This document shows, piece by piece, positions 51,566 through 60,842 of a stretch of DNA of 64,000 bases (position 1 is its first letter; each line of letters begins with the position of its first letter). The stretch comes from Arthrobacter globiformis (lineage in GTDB: Bacteria > Actinomycetota > Actinomycetes > Actinomycetales > Micrococcaceae), in the NCBI RefSeq assembly GCF_030815865.1, contig NZ_JAUSXI010000001.1, forward strand, positions 5,022,001 through 5,086,000, read 5' to 3'. Position numbers and translations under genes: made by a program. The notes beneath the pieces were generated by a model. It ran no database searches, was not told where the DNA came from, and saw nothing but the letters and a program-made list of their open reading frames with translations.

Positions 51566-54500
51566 CTAGATCAGCGAGTCGGAGAGGTGGTTGGGCGTGC
51601 CGAACCGGTGCGCCGTGATGCTGACGGCCTGCTCGTGCAGGAACGGCAGCATTTCAATACGGCCGGCCTCGGTCACCTCGTGGGCGTAGATGGCCAGGTC
51701 CGGACGGCCGCCGGTCGCTTCGGCCAGGTCAGCTGCGGAGCCGCCGATCAGGCGGATGCGTCCGCCGGACAGCTTGTCCGCCGCGGCGAGACGCCCCGCG
51801 GATGCCAGCCACTCGGCGTCGTTCTCCACCGTCACGGGGATGTCCAGCCCGGTGAGCACGGAACGCAGCTGGGCGGGAAGTTCGACGCCGGAGGAGACGG
51901 TGAGCGGGGCAGCGGCTAGTACGCCGGCGGCTACTGTCCGGACGAGCGCCCGGAGGGATCCGCCGTCGGACAGCCGGACGGTGACCGGCAGAGCACGGTA
52001 GCGGAAAATGTTCCGCTCGGCGCTCAGGCCCGAGACATCCTTGGCGGTGCCGAATTCGTCCGCCCAGGCGAGGGCGTCGGAGCCGAGCGACCGCTGCAGG
52101 GCCTCCAGGCCGGCAGCGCCGAGTTCGCCCTTCACTGCGTCCACAAGCCGCTGCACCCTGCGGTTGGCGATGCCCGCCGAAGCGCCCTGGGTGCTCTCGG
52201 TGCTGGTCCAGCCGCCAAGACCGGCGAGGTAGTTGGGGCCGCCCGCCTTGGTGCCGGCGCCAACCGCCGACTTCTTCCAGCCGCCGAACGGCTGGCGCTG
52301 CACGATGGCACCGGTGATGCCGCGGTTGATGTAGAGGTTGCCTGCCTGGATGGTGTCCAGCCACAGCCCCAGCTCGTCGGTGTTGAGGGAGTGCAGGCCG
52401 GCGGTGAGGCCGTACTCGATCTGGTTCTGGATGGCGATGGCCTCTTCCAGGGTGTCCGCGGTCATGACACCGAGGACGGGACCAAAGAACTCGGTCAGGT
52501 GGAAGTAGGATCCGCGCTTGACGCCGTAACGCACGCCCGGGCTCCAGAGCCGGCCCGTCTCGTCCAACTTGCGGGGCTCAACGGCCCAGTTCTCACCGGC
52601 GCCGAGGGTGGTCAGCGCGTTGAGGAGCTTGCCGTTGGCGGGCTCGATGATCGGGCCCATCTGGCTGGTGGGGTCTTCCGGGTAACCGACCTTCAGCGAC
52701 GTGACGGCGTCGATCAGCTGGTTGTGGAAGCGCTTGGACTTGGCCACGGAGCCCACCAGGATCACCAGCGAGGCGGCGGAGCACTTCTGTCCGGCGTGGC
52801 CGAAGGCCGAGTAGGCAACGTCCTTCGCGGCGAGGTCCAGGTCTGCGCTGGGGGTGACGATGATGGCATTCTTGCCGCTGGTCTCCGCGAGCAGTGGCAA
52901 ATCCTTGCGGAAGGAGCGGAACAGCTCGGCGGTTTCGTAGCCGCCGGTCAGGATAACGCGGTCCACGGCGGGGTGCGAGATCAGCTGCTGGCCGAGCTCG
53001 CGTTCGCCCAGCTGCACCATGGTGAGCACGTCGCGAGGCACGCCGGCCTCCCAGAGTGCCTCGATCATCACGGCGCCGCTGCGGCGGGCCTGCTTGGCGG
53101 GCTTGATCAGGACGGCGGAGCCCGCGGCGAGTGCCGCGAGCGTGGAACCGGCGGGGATGGCCACCGGGAAGTTCCACGGCGGGGTGACCACGGTGAGCTT
53201 CGCCGGAACGAAGGTGGCGCCGTCGACCTGGTCCAGCTTGCGGGCAGACTCGGCGTAGTAGTGGGCGAAGTCAACGGCCTCGCTGACTTCGGGGTCGCCC
53301 TGGTCGATGGTCTTGCCGGTCTCGCTGGCCATAACCTCAAGCAGGTCAGCGCGGCGGGCCTCGAGGACGTCACCGGCGCGGTGCAGGATTTCGGCACGCT
53401 CCGCGCCGGACAGCGCACCCCAGGCCTTGCCCTTCTCGACAGCCGTTGCAATAACGGAGTTGAGGGTGTCCGCGTCGGCGATGGTGGCAGCGTCAACGGA
53501 GGCGTTGCCCAGGGTCGACGTCGGGACGCGGTCCAGGATGGCCCGGCCCCAGTCGCGGTTCGCGGGCAGGGACGGGTCCGTGTCCGGGGTGTTCTGGAAG
53601 CCGGTGCGGGGCATCGGCTCTGCCGGGAGGCTGCGGTTCTGCAGGCGGTTGGGCGGCGGGACCTCGTCGTCGAGCTCTTCCAGGGAGGACAGGAAGCGCT
53701 GCTTTTCGCGCTCGAACAGTTCCTCGTTTTCGCTGAGTTCGAAGACGGCGGACATGAAGTTTTCCTGGCTGGCGCCCTCTTCGAGGCGGCGGATCAGGTA
53801 GGCGATGGCGACGTCGAATTCGGCCGGATGCACCACCGGTGTGTAGAGCAGCAGGGAGCCGACGTCCTTCTTGACAGCCTCGGCCTGGCCCTGCGCCATG
53901 CCGAGCAGCATCTCGAATTCGACGCCGGACTCGACGCCGCGCTGCTTGGCCAGCAGCCAGGCGAAGGCGATGTCGAACAGGTTGTGGCCGGCCACGCCGA
54001 TGCGGATGTTGCCGATCCGGTCAGGGTGCAGCGCGTAGTTGATGACGCGCTTGTAGTTGATGTCGGAGTCGAGCTTGGTGCCCCACGTGGCCAGCGGCCA
54101 GTCGTGCAGCGAGGACTCCACCTGCTCCATGGGAAGGTTGGCGCCCTTGACCACGCGGACCTTGATGGCGGCGCCGCCGTCAGCACGACGGGCGGCTGCC
54201 CATTCCTGCAGCCGGACCATGGCGGCGAGCGCGTCCGGGAGGTAGGCCTGGAGCACGATGCCGGCTTCCAGGTTCTTGAACTCGGGCTTATCCAGGATCC
54301 GGGTGAAGACCGCGATGGTCATGTCCAGGTCCTTGTACTCCTCCATGTCCAGGTTGATGAACTTGGCCTTCGGGAAGGAGGCGGCGCGGGCGAACAACGG
54401 GGTGAGCTTCTCGACGACGTGCTCCACGGCCTCATCGAAGGCCCAGGCCGAGTGCGGGGCCACGGTGGAGGACACCTTGATGGAAACGTAGTCCACATCC

Positions 54501-55090
54501 GGGCGGGCCAGCAGCGTGTGGGTTCCCTCGAGCCTGCGGGAGGCCTCGTGCTCGCCCAACACAGCTTCACCGAGCAGGTTCACGTTGAGCTTGATGCCGT
54601 CCTTGCGGATCTTGGCGATGGCCGGGCCCAGCTTGGAGTCGGTGGCGTCAACGATGAGATGGCCCACCATCTCGCGGAGGACCTTGCGGGCCACGGGAAT
54701 GACGACCTGCGGCAGAACCGGGGCCATGATGCCGCCCATCTGGACAGCGCTGCGCATGTACCAGGGCAGGAAGGCGGGAACCTTCGGGGCGAGGGCTGCG
54801 AGGTTGCGGGCAGCGACGTGCAGGTCCTCGGGACGGACCACGCCGTCCACGAAGCCCACGGTGAAGTCCAGCCCGTTCGGGTCCTTGAGGACGCCGGCGA
54901 GCTGCTCGGCGGAGGCATCCACGGGAACCTTGCTGGCTTCGGTCAGCCAGCGGCGCACGAGGGCGATTGCGTCGGTGGCGAGGGCCGTCGCTTCGGCGAC
55001 GTCGGACCCTGCCGAGGGGGTGGCGACGGCGCCGGCTACAGCGGCGTCCTTGCCTGCCTGCACGCGGTGATCCGTTGCGGTGTTGGTCAT
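51566..55090 (-). CDS. putA: Bifunctional proline dehydrogenase / glutamate-semialdehyde dehydrogenase
   Basis: 1174-residue enzyme that oxidises proline to glutamate in two steps. Residues about 120-480 form the FAD-dependent proline dehydrogenase barrel (DYVSIKVSS, FINLDMEEYKDLDMT, RVVKGANLPMEQVE, RRLEEGASQENFMS); residues 560-1010 are the NAD-dependent dehydrogenase (TPPWNFPVAIPAG, LAETSGKNA with the general base, GHAGQKCSAAS with the catalytic cysteine, PFGGWKKSAVGAGTKAGGP). No N-terminal ribbon-helix-helix DNA-binding domain is present, so it is not self-regulating. GAGGAAA precedes the ATG. An 18-bp palindrome upstream is shared with the permease/LysR region. Confidence 0.97.
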   Translation of the reverse strand: MTNTATDHRVQAGKDAAVAGAVATPSAGSDVAEATALATDAIALVRRWLTEASKVPVDASAEQLAGVLKDPNGLDFTVGFVDGVVRPEDLHVAARNLAALAPKVPAFLPWYMRSAVQMGGIMAPVLPQVVIPVARKVLREMVGHLIVDATDSKLGPAIAKIRKDGIKLNVNLLGEAVLGEHEASRRLEGTHTLLARPDVDYVSIKVSSTVAPHSAWAFDEAVEHVVEKLTPLFARAASFPKAKFINLDMEEYKDLDMTIAVFTRILDKPEFKNLEAGIVLQAYLPDALAAMVRLQEWAAARRADGGAAIKVRVVKGANLPMEQVESSLHDWPLATWGTKLDSDINYKRVINYALHPDRIGNIRIGVAGHNLFDIAFAWLLAKQRGVESGVEFEMLLGMAQGQAEAVKKDVGSLLLYTPVVHPAEFDVAIAYLIRRLEEGASQENFMSAVFELSENEELFEREKQRFLSSLEELDDEVPPPNRLQNRSLPAEPMPRTGFQNTPDTDPSLPANRDWGRAILDRVPTSTLGNASVDAATIADADTLNSVIATAVEKGKAWGALSGAERAEILHRAGDVLEARRADLLEVMASETGKTIDQGDPEVSEAVDFAHYYAESARKLDQVDGATFVPAKLTVVTPPWNFPVAIPAGSTLAALAAGSAVLIKPAKQARRSGAVMIEALWEAGVPRDVLTMVQLGERELGQQLISHPAVDRVILTGGYETAELFRSFRKDLPLLAETSGKNAIIVTPSADLDLAAKDVAYSAFGHAGQKCSAASLVILVGSVAKSKRFHNQLIDAVTSLKVGYPEDPTSQMGPIIEPANGKLLNALTTLGAGENWAVEPRKLDETGRLWSPGVRYGVKRGSYFHLTEFFGPVLGVMTADTLEEAIAIQNQIEYGLTAGLHSLNTDELGLWLDTIQAGNLYINRGITGAIVQRQPFGGWKKSAVGAGTKAGGPNYLAGLGGWTSTESTQGASAGIANRRVQRLVDAVKGELGAAGLEALQRSLGSDALAWADEFGTAKDVSGLSAERNIFRYRALPVTVRLSDGGSLRALVRTVAAGVLAAAPLTVSSGVELPAQLRSVLTGLDIPVTVENDAEWLASAGRLAAADKLSGGRIRLIGGSAADLAEATGGRPDLAIYAHEVTEAGRIEMLPFLHEQAVSITAHRFGTPNHLSDSLI

Positions 55091-55173
55091 GGCTTTCCTC
55101 GTTCTTTCAGTGCGATGTGATCGTCTTATTTATCAGTATGAGCCTCACGTCTATTAAGATAAAGCGATCCTTC

Positions 55174-55191
55174 CTAAGCAGTACACGTTAG
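55174..55191. promoter_or_regulatory. Shared palindrome upstream of putA (candidate operator)
   Basis: CTAAGCAGTACACGTTAG, 84 bases before the putA ATG. It matches the site at 57004-57021 at 15 of 18 positions, with CTAA and TTAG arms. Probably bound by the same regulator, most simply the LysR protein encoded at 57058. Confidence 0.65.
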
Positions 55192-55261
55192 AAATACCGA
55201 TCGTTCTTAAAGTCCGCCAGGGGCCCGATAACGACGCCCCTCGGGGCCGCGACCAGAGGGG

Positions 55262-55329
55262 TGAGGAAGCGTCGCAGACATCCCTGCAGGACCTGAGGAA
55301 GCGACGCGGAAACCCAAACGCTTCCTCAG
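55262..55329. repeat. GAGGAAGCG repeat cluster
   Basis: TGAGGAAGCG occurs at 55262 and 55294 in direct order, and its complement CGCTTCCTCA ends the block at 55319-55328. The second copy and the complement form an 11-bp hairpin (CTGAGGAAGCG / CGCTTCCTCAG). It is a compact intergenic repeat block between putA and the permease gene. Confidence 0.6.
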
Positions 55330-55388
55330 CTTTCGTCGCTAAAAGATGAACCCTCCATCAGCTTTCGTCGCTAAAAGATGAACCCTCC
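55326..55388. repeat. Tandem 31-bp repeat including half of a terminator
   Basis: A 31-base unit beginning TCAGCTTTCGTCGCTAAAAG and ending GATGAACCCTCC occurs at 55326-55356 and 55358-55388, period 32. The unit contains the 3' arm and T-tract region of the permease terminator on the minus strand, so the duplication copied part of that terminator. Confidence 0.85.
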
Positions 55389-55415
55389 CGCACCAGAGGT
55401 GCGGGAGGGTTCATC
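55377..55415 (-). terminator. Strong intrinsic terminator after the permease gene
   Basis: Perfect 18-bp stem (GATGAACCCTCCCGCACC and complement), three-base loop, and TTTTAG immediately after it on the minus strand; 25 bases beyond the permease stop. Confidence 0.95.
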
Positions 55416-55439
55416 GGTAACGCGTCAGAAGAGAATGGG

Positions 55440-56900
55440 CTACACCTGCGTGTGCATTTCCACTGCCTCGTCGTGCCGCGGGCTGTTCGGGTTCATCAGC
55501 GAGTGCCGTTTGCCGTAGCCGAAGTAAATCACCAGGCCGATTACGAGCCAGATACCGAAGCGCAGCCAGGTCTCCCAGTGCAGCTGGAACATGAGGAAGG
55601 CGGAGGCCAGGACGCCGAATGCGGGGACCACCGGCATCAGCGGCAGGCGGAAGGTTCGGGGCGCCTCCGGCTTGGTGTAGCGGAAGATGATCACGGAAAC
55701 GCACACCACCACGAACGCGGCGAGGATGCCGATGTTGGTGAGGTCGGCGACGGCCTTGATGGGGAACACGCCGGCCAGCAGCGCCGAGGCAATGCCACCG
55801 ATCCAGGTCACGCGCTGCGGCGTACCGTGCCGGTCCGTCTTCGAGAACCAGCCGGGGAGAAGGCCGTCGCGGCTCATGGAGAACCACACGCGGGTGACAC
55901 CGAGGAGGAACGTGAGCATCACGGTGAGGATGGACAGCACCGCGAAAACGGAGATGATGGTGGCGATGACGGGAAGGCCCACGCCCTGGAACGCTGACGC
56001 AAAGCCAGCGGCGGGATCGATGTCCCTGTAGTTCTGCATGCCTGTGAGCACGAGGGTGGCGGCAACGTAGAGCAGCATGGCGATGATGAGGGACAGGATG
56101 ATCGCCTTGGGCATGTGCTTCTTGCCATCGGTCGCCTCTTCGGCCGCGGTACTCATGGCGTCGTACCCAAACACCGCGAAGAACACCGTGGCCGAGCCGG
56201 CCAGGACGGGTCCAAACCCGCTGGGCATGAACGGGTTGAAGTTTTGGGTATTGATGTAGAAGACGCCCAACCCGATGATGAACAGGATCAGGACAACCTT
56301 GATGGCAACGGCAATCAGTTCGAACCGGCCGAAAGTCTTGGTGCCGCGCGAGAGGATCCAGGTAACCAGCAGGCAGACAAGGATGGCGGGAAGGTTGATA
56401 ATGCCCCCCTTGCCCTCGTCCGGCGTCGACGTCATCCAAACCGGCATATGAATCCCGATGCCGGACAGGAAGGCGTCGAAGTAGCCCGAAATGCCAATGG
56501 CTACCACGGCCACGATGGCGATGTACTCCAGCAGCAGGTCCCAGCCGATGAACCAGCCAATGATTTCGCCCAGGGCCACGTAGCCGTAGGTGTACGCCGA
56601 GCCGGCGCGCGGGATCATGCCGGCGAACTCCGCATAGGAGAGCGCAGCGGCAGCCGAGGCTAGGCCTGCGATCAGGAAGGAAAACAACACCGCAGGCCCG
56701 ACGCCGGGCGTGTCGGCACTACCGTGCGCCACAAGTCCGGCCAGCGAGAAGATGCCGACGCCGATGATGCCGCCGACGCCGATCGCGGTCAACTGCCACA
56801 GTCCGAGGGACTTAAACAGTCCGCTGTGCTTGTTCTCTACTTCGATGTCGTCAATGGGCTTCCGCCTCAAGATTGACTGCGATGGATCTGTTGTACTCAT
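55440..56900 (-). CDS. APC-family amino-acid permease
   Basis: 486-residue, 12-helix transporter: GLWQLTAIGVGGIIGVGIFSLAG (the first helix with its unwound glycine motif), SYAEFAGMIPRAGSAYTYGYVALGEIIGW, and FGYDAMSTAAEEATDGKKHMPKAI. It resembles the cationic-amino-acid-transporter branch (YfnA/CAT type). ATG 56900 follows CAGGAG; a longer upstream reading to 56957 covers the operator region and is not used. Neighbouring putA and a shared operator suggest proline or a proline-related amino acid as substrate; the sequence alone does not prove this. Confidence 0.92.
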   Translation of the reverse strand: MSTTDPSQSILRRKPIDDIEVENKHSGLFKSLGLWQLTAIGVGGIIGVGIFSLAGLVAHGSADTPGVGPAVLFSFLIAGLASAAAALSYAEFAGMIPRAGSAYTYGYVALGEIIGWFIGWDLLLEYIAIVAVVAIGISGYFDAFLSGIGIHMPVWMTSTPDEGKGGIINLPAILVCLLVTWILSRGTKTFGRFELIAVAIKVVLILFIIGLGVFYINTQNFNPFMPSGFGPVLAGSATVFFAVFGYDAMSTAAEEATDGKKHMPKAIILSLIIAMLLYVAATLVLTGMQNYRDIDPAAGFASAFQGVGLPVIATIISVFAVLSILTVMLTFLLGVTRVWFSMSRDGLLPGWFSKTDRHGTPQRVTWIGGIASALLAGVFPIKAVADLTNIGILAAFVVVCVSVIIFRYTKPEAPRTFRLPLMPVVPAFGVLASAFLMFQLHWETWLRFGIWLVIGLVIYFGYGKRHSLMNPNSPRHDEAVEMHTQV

Positions 56901-56967
56901 CGGGACTCCTGCGTAGGTGCGGCCCCACCATTTCGCCCTGTGATGGGGATAACTCAATCTGTTTAGT

Positions 56968-56989
56968 ATGCAAGCAGTATTGCATTAGA
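56968..56989. promoter_or_regulatory. Palindrome A in the permease/LysR divergent region
   Basis: ATGCAA-GCAGTA-TTGCAT, a perfect inverted repeat, extended by TAG. It contains the AGCAGTA core and final TTAG seen in the 55174 and 57004 sites, and has the LysR-type inverted layout. Confidence 0.6.
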
Positions 56990-57003
56990 TAAAGTGCATA
57001 CTT

Positions 57004-57021
57004 CTAACCAGTATTCGTTAG
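57004..57021. promoter_or_regulatory. Palindrome B in the permease/LysR divergent region (matches the putA site)
   Basis: CTAACCAGTATTCGTTAG: CTAAC and GTTAG arms around an eight-base centre, 15 of 18 identical to the putA-upstream site. It lies 36 bases before the LysR ATG. Confidence 0.68.
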
Positions 57022-57057
57022 TCCAACTATTCATTTCTGCAACCCGAGGAACAACCC

Positions 57058-58086
57058 ATGCTTGACGTCCGCCGGTTGAGGCTGCTCCGCGAGCTGAAGA
57101 TCCGGGGCACGCTCGCCGAGGTGGCAGCAGCCCTGCAGTACAGTCCATCCTCAGTCTCCCAACAATTGGCCCTGCTTGAGAAGGAAGTGGGCGTGGAACT
57201 GTTGAGAAAAACAGGTCGCCGCGTGCAGCTGACCCCGCAGGCTGAGGTTCTGGTGGCGCATACAGCGCACTTGCTGGAAACCTTGGAGCAGGCCGAGGCT
57301 GACCTGGCCGCGTCCCTGACCACTGTCTCGGGCACCGTGCGGATCGCCGTCTTCCAGTCCGCGGCACTGGCGCTCATGCCGGACGCGCTGACCCGCCTCG
57401 CCGCGACCTATCCCGAGGTCCGGATCGAAATGACACAGCGCGAGCCCGAGACGGCGCTGCATGAGACATGGGCCCGTGACTTCGACCTGGTCATCGCCGA
57501 GCAGTACCCCGGCCACGCCGCGCCCCGCTACCCGGAGTTGGACCGCGTGCGCCTCACGAGTGACGCCATCCGACTCGCGGTCCCGCCGGCCGCCGAGGGC
57601 AGGCCGAAAGTGGACTCGCTCGCGGACACGGCAGAGATGCCCTGGGTGATGGAACCGCGCGGCGCGGCCTCACGCCACTGGGCAGAGCAGGCCTGCCGGA
57701 GCGCAGGCTTCGAGCCCGACGTGCGCTTTGAAACAGCCGATCTCCAGGCCCAGATCCGCCTGATCGAGTCGGGGAACGCCGTCGCTCTGATGCCGGACCT
57801 GGTGTGGACCGGCCGGGGCACAACGGCCCAACTGCTGGACCTTCCCGGCAAGCCCAGGCGGACGGTCTTCACATCCGTGCGGCGTTCCGGCGCGCAGCGG
57901 CCCGCCATCCTCGCCGCCCGCGAAATCCTTGCCTCCACTGCCGCCTCCATTGCGGCCGCCCAGGAAATCGACACCGGAGCGGACGCCTCCGGCGCCCCCA
58001 CAACGGCCACGACAACGGCGACGGCATCCGAAGGAACGGCAGCCGAGGGCACAGAAGGAACCGCACGAGGCGGAAAAGCGGTGTAA
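57058..58086 (+). CDS. LysR-family regulator, candidate controller of putA and the permease
   Basis: 342 residues. Residues 1-60 hold the winged helix (RRLRLLRELKIRGTLAEVAAAL, SPSSVSQQLALLEKE); residues 90-290 are the effector-binding domain (GTVRIAVFQSAALALMPDALTRL, RLIESGNAVALMPDLV). The last 45 residues are an Ala/Thr/Gly/Glu-rich low-complexity tail. GAGGA precedes the ATG. It is divergent from the permease gene across two palindromes, one of which recurs at putA, so it is the best candidate to sense proline. Inference from context. Confidence 0.9.
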   Translation: MLDVRRLRLLRELKIRGTLAEVAAALQYSPSSVSQQLALLEKEVGVELLRKTGRRVQLTPQAEVLVAHTAHLLETLEQAEADLAASLTTVSGTVRIAVFQSAALALMPDALTRLAATYPEVRIEMTQREPETALHETWARDFDLVIAEQYPGHAAPRYPELDRVRLTSDAIRLAVPPAAEGRPKVDSLADTAEMPWVMEPRGAASRHWAEQACRSAGFEPDVRFETADLQAQIRLIESGNAVALMPDLVWTGRGTTAQLLDLPGKPRRTVFTSVRRSGAQRPAILAAREILASTAASIAAAQEIDTGADASGAPTTATTTATASEGTAAEGTEGTARGGKAV

Positions 58087-58142
58087 CGGATGTTCCCTGG
58101 CTCACAGCCAAGCGTTGACCCCGGCGTTAGACTGTTGACGTT

Positions 58143-58571
58143 ATGAATCGCACAATGTTTAAGTCCAAGATCCACCGGGCCACCGTCACGCACGCGGACC
58201 TGCACTACGTGGGTTCCGTCACCGTTGACCTGGACCTGCTCGATGCTGCCGACATCCTGCCCGGTGAGCTCGTGGCCATCGTGGACGTCACCAACGGCGC
58301 CCGTCTCGAGACCTACACCATCGCCGGCGAGCGCGGTTCCGGCGTCATCGGGATCAACGGCCCCGCAGCCCACCTGGTGCAGGAGAACGACACCGTCATT
58401 CTGATCACGTACGCGCAGATGACCACCGACGAAGCCAAGGCCTACCAACCCAAGGTTGTCCACGTGGACAAGGACAACCGCATCATCCAGTTGGGCAACG
58501 ACCCCGCCGAAGGCCTCACCCCGGGTCTGCTGCGGCCCCCGTTCGCACTCAACAACGCCGCGCTGAGCTAG
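58143..58571 (+). CDS. panD: Aspartate 1-decarboxylase
   Basis: 142-residue pro-enzyme that makes beta-alanine for pantothenate and CoA. Self-cleavage between G24 and S25 (HYVGSVTVD) forms the pyruvoyl group. Other conserved parts are [34 protein letters not shown] and [11 protein letters not shown]. Length is normal. TAGACT lies nine bases before the ATG and there is no ribosome site, so translation may be leaderless or nearly so. No other pan genes are nearby. Confidence 0.98.
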   Translation: MNRTMFKSKIHRATVTHADLHYVGSVTVDLDLLDAADILPGELVAIVDVTNGARLETYTIAGERGSGVIGINGPAAHLVQENDTVILITYAQMTTDEAKAYQPKVVHVDKDNRIIQLGNDPAEGLTPGLLRPPFALNNAALS

Positions 58572-58710
58572 CACCGGCGCCTTCGGGTACCGGGTAAGAC
58601 AACACAACAGCGAGATCCCTGCCACAACGTGAACCGCGGCTGAATAAATCTGATTAGGCTGGGATGGTGGATGCTGCCCCCTGCCTCAGCCTGCCCTTGG
58701 CGGCAACCCC

Positions 58711-59637
58711 GTGCTAGGCGTCCTCGCAGGCTTTTTCGTGGTCTGGTCCATCATTCTGGTGGGCATGTTCGTGGGCAGGCGCGACATCCTCGGCGAGAAC
58801 GCGCGCCAGGTCCTCAGCGGGCTGACCTTCTTCGTTGCCAGCCCCGCGCTGCTCTTCGAGACGCTGAGCCGGGCGAGCCTGCGCGACGTGTTCGCCGCGC
58901 CGCTGCTCGTGGCTGCAGTCGGCGCCGCCACCACAGCCGCACTGTTCTTTGTCATCGTCAGGTTCCTGCTCAAACGCACCGTGCCGGAATCACTGATGTC
59001 GTCCATGAGCGCCTCACTGGCCAACTCCGCCAACCTGGGCATCCCCATTGCCGTGTACGTCCTCGGCGATGCCAGCCATGTCGCTCCCCTGCTGATCTTC
59101 CAGCTGGCGTTTTTCACGCCGATGTTCCTCATGGCCCTCGATGCCACCACCAGCTCGCACCGGACCACGCCGCCCCGGTTCATCATGCTGGTCCTGAAGA
59201 ACCCCATGATTGTGGGTTCGGCCCTTGGGCTGCTGGTCGCCGGAACGGGCTGGCAGCTCCCGCCGCTGCTTCTGGAGCCCATCCACCTGATCGGCGGCGC
59301 CGCAATTCCGGCCATGCTGATGGCCTTCGGCATGAGCCTGAACGGCTCCAAGCCGCTGCAGGCGGCCGCCGGCCGGAGAACCGATGCCCTGCTGGCCAGC
59401 GGCTTCAAGCTGTTCGTGCACCCGGCCATCGCCTACCTCTTCGCGCGGTTCGCCCTCGGACTGGACGGGCCGGCGCTGTTCGCTGTGGTGGTCACGTCCG
59501 CCCTGCCCACCGCGCAGAATGTGTTCGTTGCCGCCAGCAGGTACAAGGCCGGGCTCACGGTCGCGAAGGACACCGTCCTGGTCACCACGATCGTGGCCGT
59601 GCCTGCGATGATCGGTGTGGCCCTGCTTCTGGCATAA
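58711..59637 (+). CDS. AEC family transporter (auxin-efflux-carrier-like permease)
   Basis: 308-residue membrane protein with 10 helices of the AEC/bile-acid-symporter fold: GVLAGFFVVWSIILVGMFVG, FFVASPALLFETLSRA, ASLANSANLGIPIAVYVLGD, and ALPTAQNVFVAASRYK near the C-terminus. Bacterial members move organic acids such as malate or malonate, or other small anions. Start GTG 58711 without a clear ribosome site. The next gene, a flavin-dependent amine oxidase, lies 53 bases downstream on the same strand and may be co-transcribed. Confidence 0.9.
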   Translation: MLGVLAGFFVVWSIILVGMFVGRRDILGENARQVLSGLTFFVASPALLFETLSRASLRDVFAAPLLVAAVGAATTAALFFVIVRFLLKRTVPESLMSSMSASLANSANLGIPIAVYVLGDASHVAPLLIFQLAFFTPMFLMALDATTSSHRTTPPRFIMLVLKNPMIVGSALGLLVAGTGWQLPPLLLEPIHLIGGAAIPAMLMAFGMSLNGSKPLQAAAGRRTDALLASGFKLFVHPAIAYLFARFALGLDGPALFAVVVTSALPTAQNVFVAASRYKAGLTVAKDTVLVTTIVAVPAMIGVALLLA

Positions 59638-59690
59638 CTGCCGCCCCATCCCCGACCGCTCCGCGGCTGCCGCCCCGACTTGGAGGAACC

Positions 59691-60812
59691 TTGAACACCA
59701 CCCTGGACACCGTGATCATCGGAGGCGGAGCCATGGGTTCCGCTGCAGCCTGGGCGCTGGCCGCCCGGGGGCGCGACGTGACCCTGCTCGAGCAGTTCAC
59801 GCCCGGCCACCTTAAAGGTGCATCGCACGGCGCCACCCGGAACCTGAGCCTTGCCTACGCTGAACCCGAGTACGTGGCCATGCTCGCGGAAACGCTGAGG
59901 CTCTGGAGTGAGCTCGAGGACGAGACCGGCGAACGGCTGCTGGTGCGCACCGGCGTCGTGAACCACGGCCCCGACCCGCGCCTCGGCGAGATCCACGCAG
60001 CTCTGAACAGCGCCGGCCTCCGGGCGGACTTCGTTCCGCTGGCTGAAGCCGGCGAGCGCTGGCGCGGCATTCGCTTTGACCAGCAGGTTCTCCACATGCC
60101 CGACGGCGGCCAGCTCAACCCGGAGGCCGCCCTTCCGGCGTTCCAGCGGCTCGCGGCACGGAACGGCGCGGCCGTCCGGCACGGCGTGAAGGTTGTGGGG
60201 CTGGAAATACTCGACGACGGCGTCCGGCTGACCGTGGACGACGGGGGCCGGACGGAGGTGCTCACCGCCCGGCAGGCGGTGGTCACCGCGGGCGGCTGGA
60301 CCTCCAAGCTGCTGGCAGGATCGATCGCCACGCCGCGCCTGACCGTCACGCAGGAGCAGCCGGCACATTTCGGCATCACCGACGACGGCGCCGCCTGGCC
60401 CGGGTTCAACCACTTCCCCGGCGAGGGCGGGGATTACGCCGGCTGGTACTCCCCCGTGTACGGCATGCTGACCCCCGGAGAGGGCGTCAAGGCGGGCTGG
60501 CACGGTGTGGGGCCCGTGGTGGACCCGGACCGGAGATCCTACCTGCCCGAACCGCGCCAGCGCGCAGCGCTGCAGCAGTACGCGAGGGACTGGCTGCCCG
60601 GCGTGGACGCCGACGCCATGACCGACATCAGCTGCACCTACACCACCGCCCCGGACCACAACTTCGTGCTGGACCGGATCGGGCCCGTGGTCATCGGGGC
60701 GGGCTTCGCCGGCCACGGCTTCAAGTTCACTCCGGTGGTGGGCCGGATCCTCGCGGACCTTGCCACCGGAGAGGGCCCCGCGCCGGAGATCTTCGCTGCC
60801 TCCCGGGCTTAG
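59691..60812 (+). CDS. FAD-dependent amine oxidase, monomeric sarcosine oxidase / N-methyltryptophan oxidase type
   Basis: 373-residue DAO-fold flavoenzyme. The Rossmann motif is TVIIGGGAMGSAAAWALAARG; the family's covalent flavin cysteine appears conserved in ISCTYTTAPDHNFVLDR, and GAGFAGHGFKFTPVVG ends the FAD domain. It should oxidise an N-methylated or secondary amino acid (sarcosine, N-methyltryptophan or similar) with O2, giving H2O2. Start TTG 59691 with GGAGG five bases upstream; the longer open frame to the left overlaps the AEC gene and is rejected. Possibly works with the upstream permease. Confidence 0.88.
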   Translation: MNTTLDTVIIGGGAMGSAAAWALAARGRDVTLLEQFTPGHLKGASHGATRNLSLAYAEPEYVAMLAETLRLWSELEDETGERLLVRTGVVNHGPDPRLGEIHAALNSAGLRADFVPLAEAGERWRGIRFDQQVLHMPDGGQLNPEAALPAFQRLAARNGAAVRHGVKVVGLEILDDGVRLTVDDGGRTEVLTARQAVVTAGGWTSKLLAGSIATPRLTVTQEQPAHFGITDDGAAWPGFNHFPGEGGDYAGWYSPVYGMLTPGEGVKAGWHGVGPVVDPDRRSYLPEPRQRAALQQYARDWLPGVDADAMTDISCTYTTAPDHNFVLDRIGPVVIGAGFAGHGFKFTPVVGRILADLATGEGPAPEIFAASRA

Positions 60813-60842
60813 ACGCTAGCTTCCGGATAACTCCCGCCCCGG

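Noticed and set aside
52391..55120. 909-codon plus-strand frame across putA
   Set aside because: Antisense of putA, which has all catalytic motifs.
58671..59690. Upstream extension of the sarcosine-oxidase-like protein
   Set aside because: It overlaps the AEC transporter gene in another frame; the TTG at 59691 has GGAGG five bases upstream and starts just before the FAD motif.
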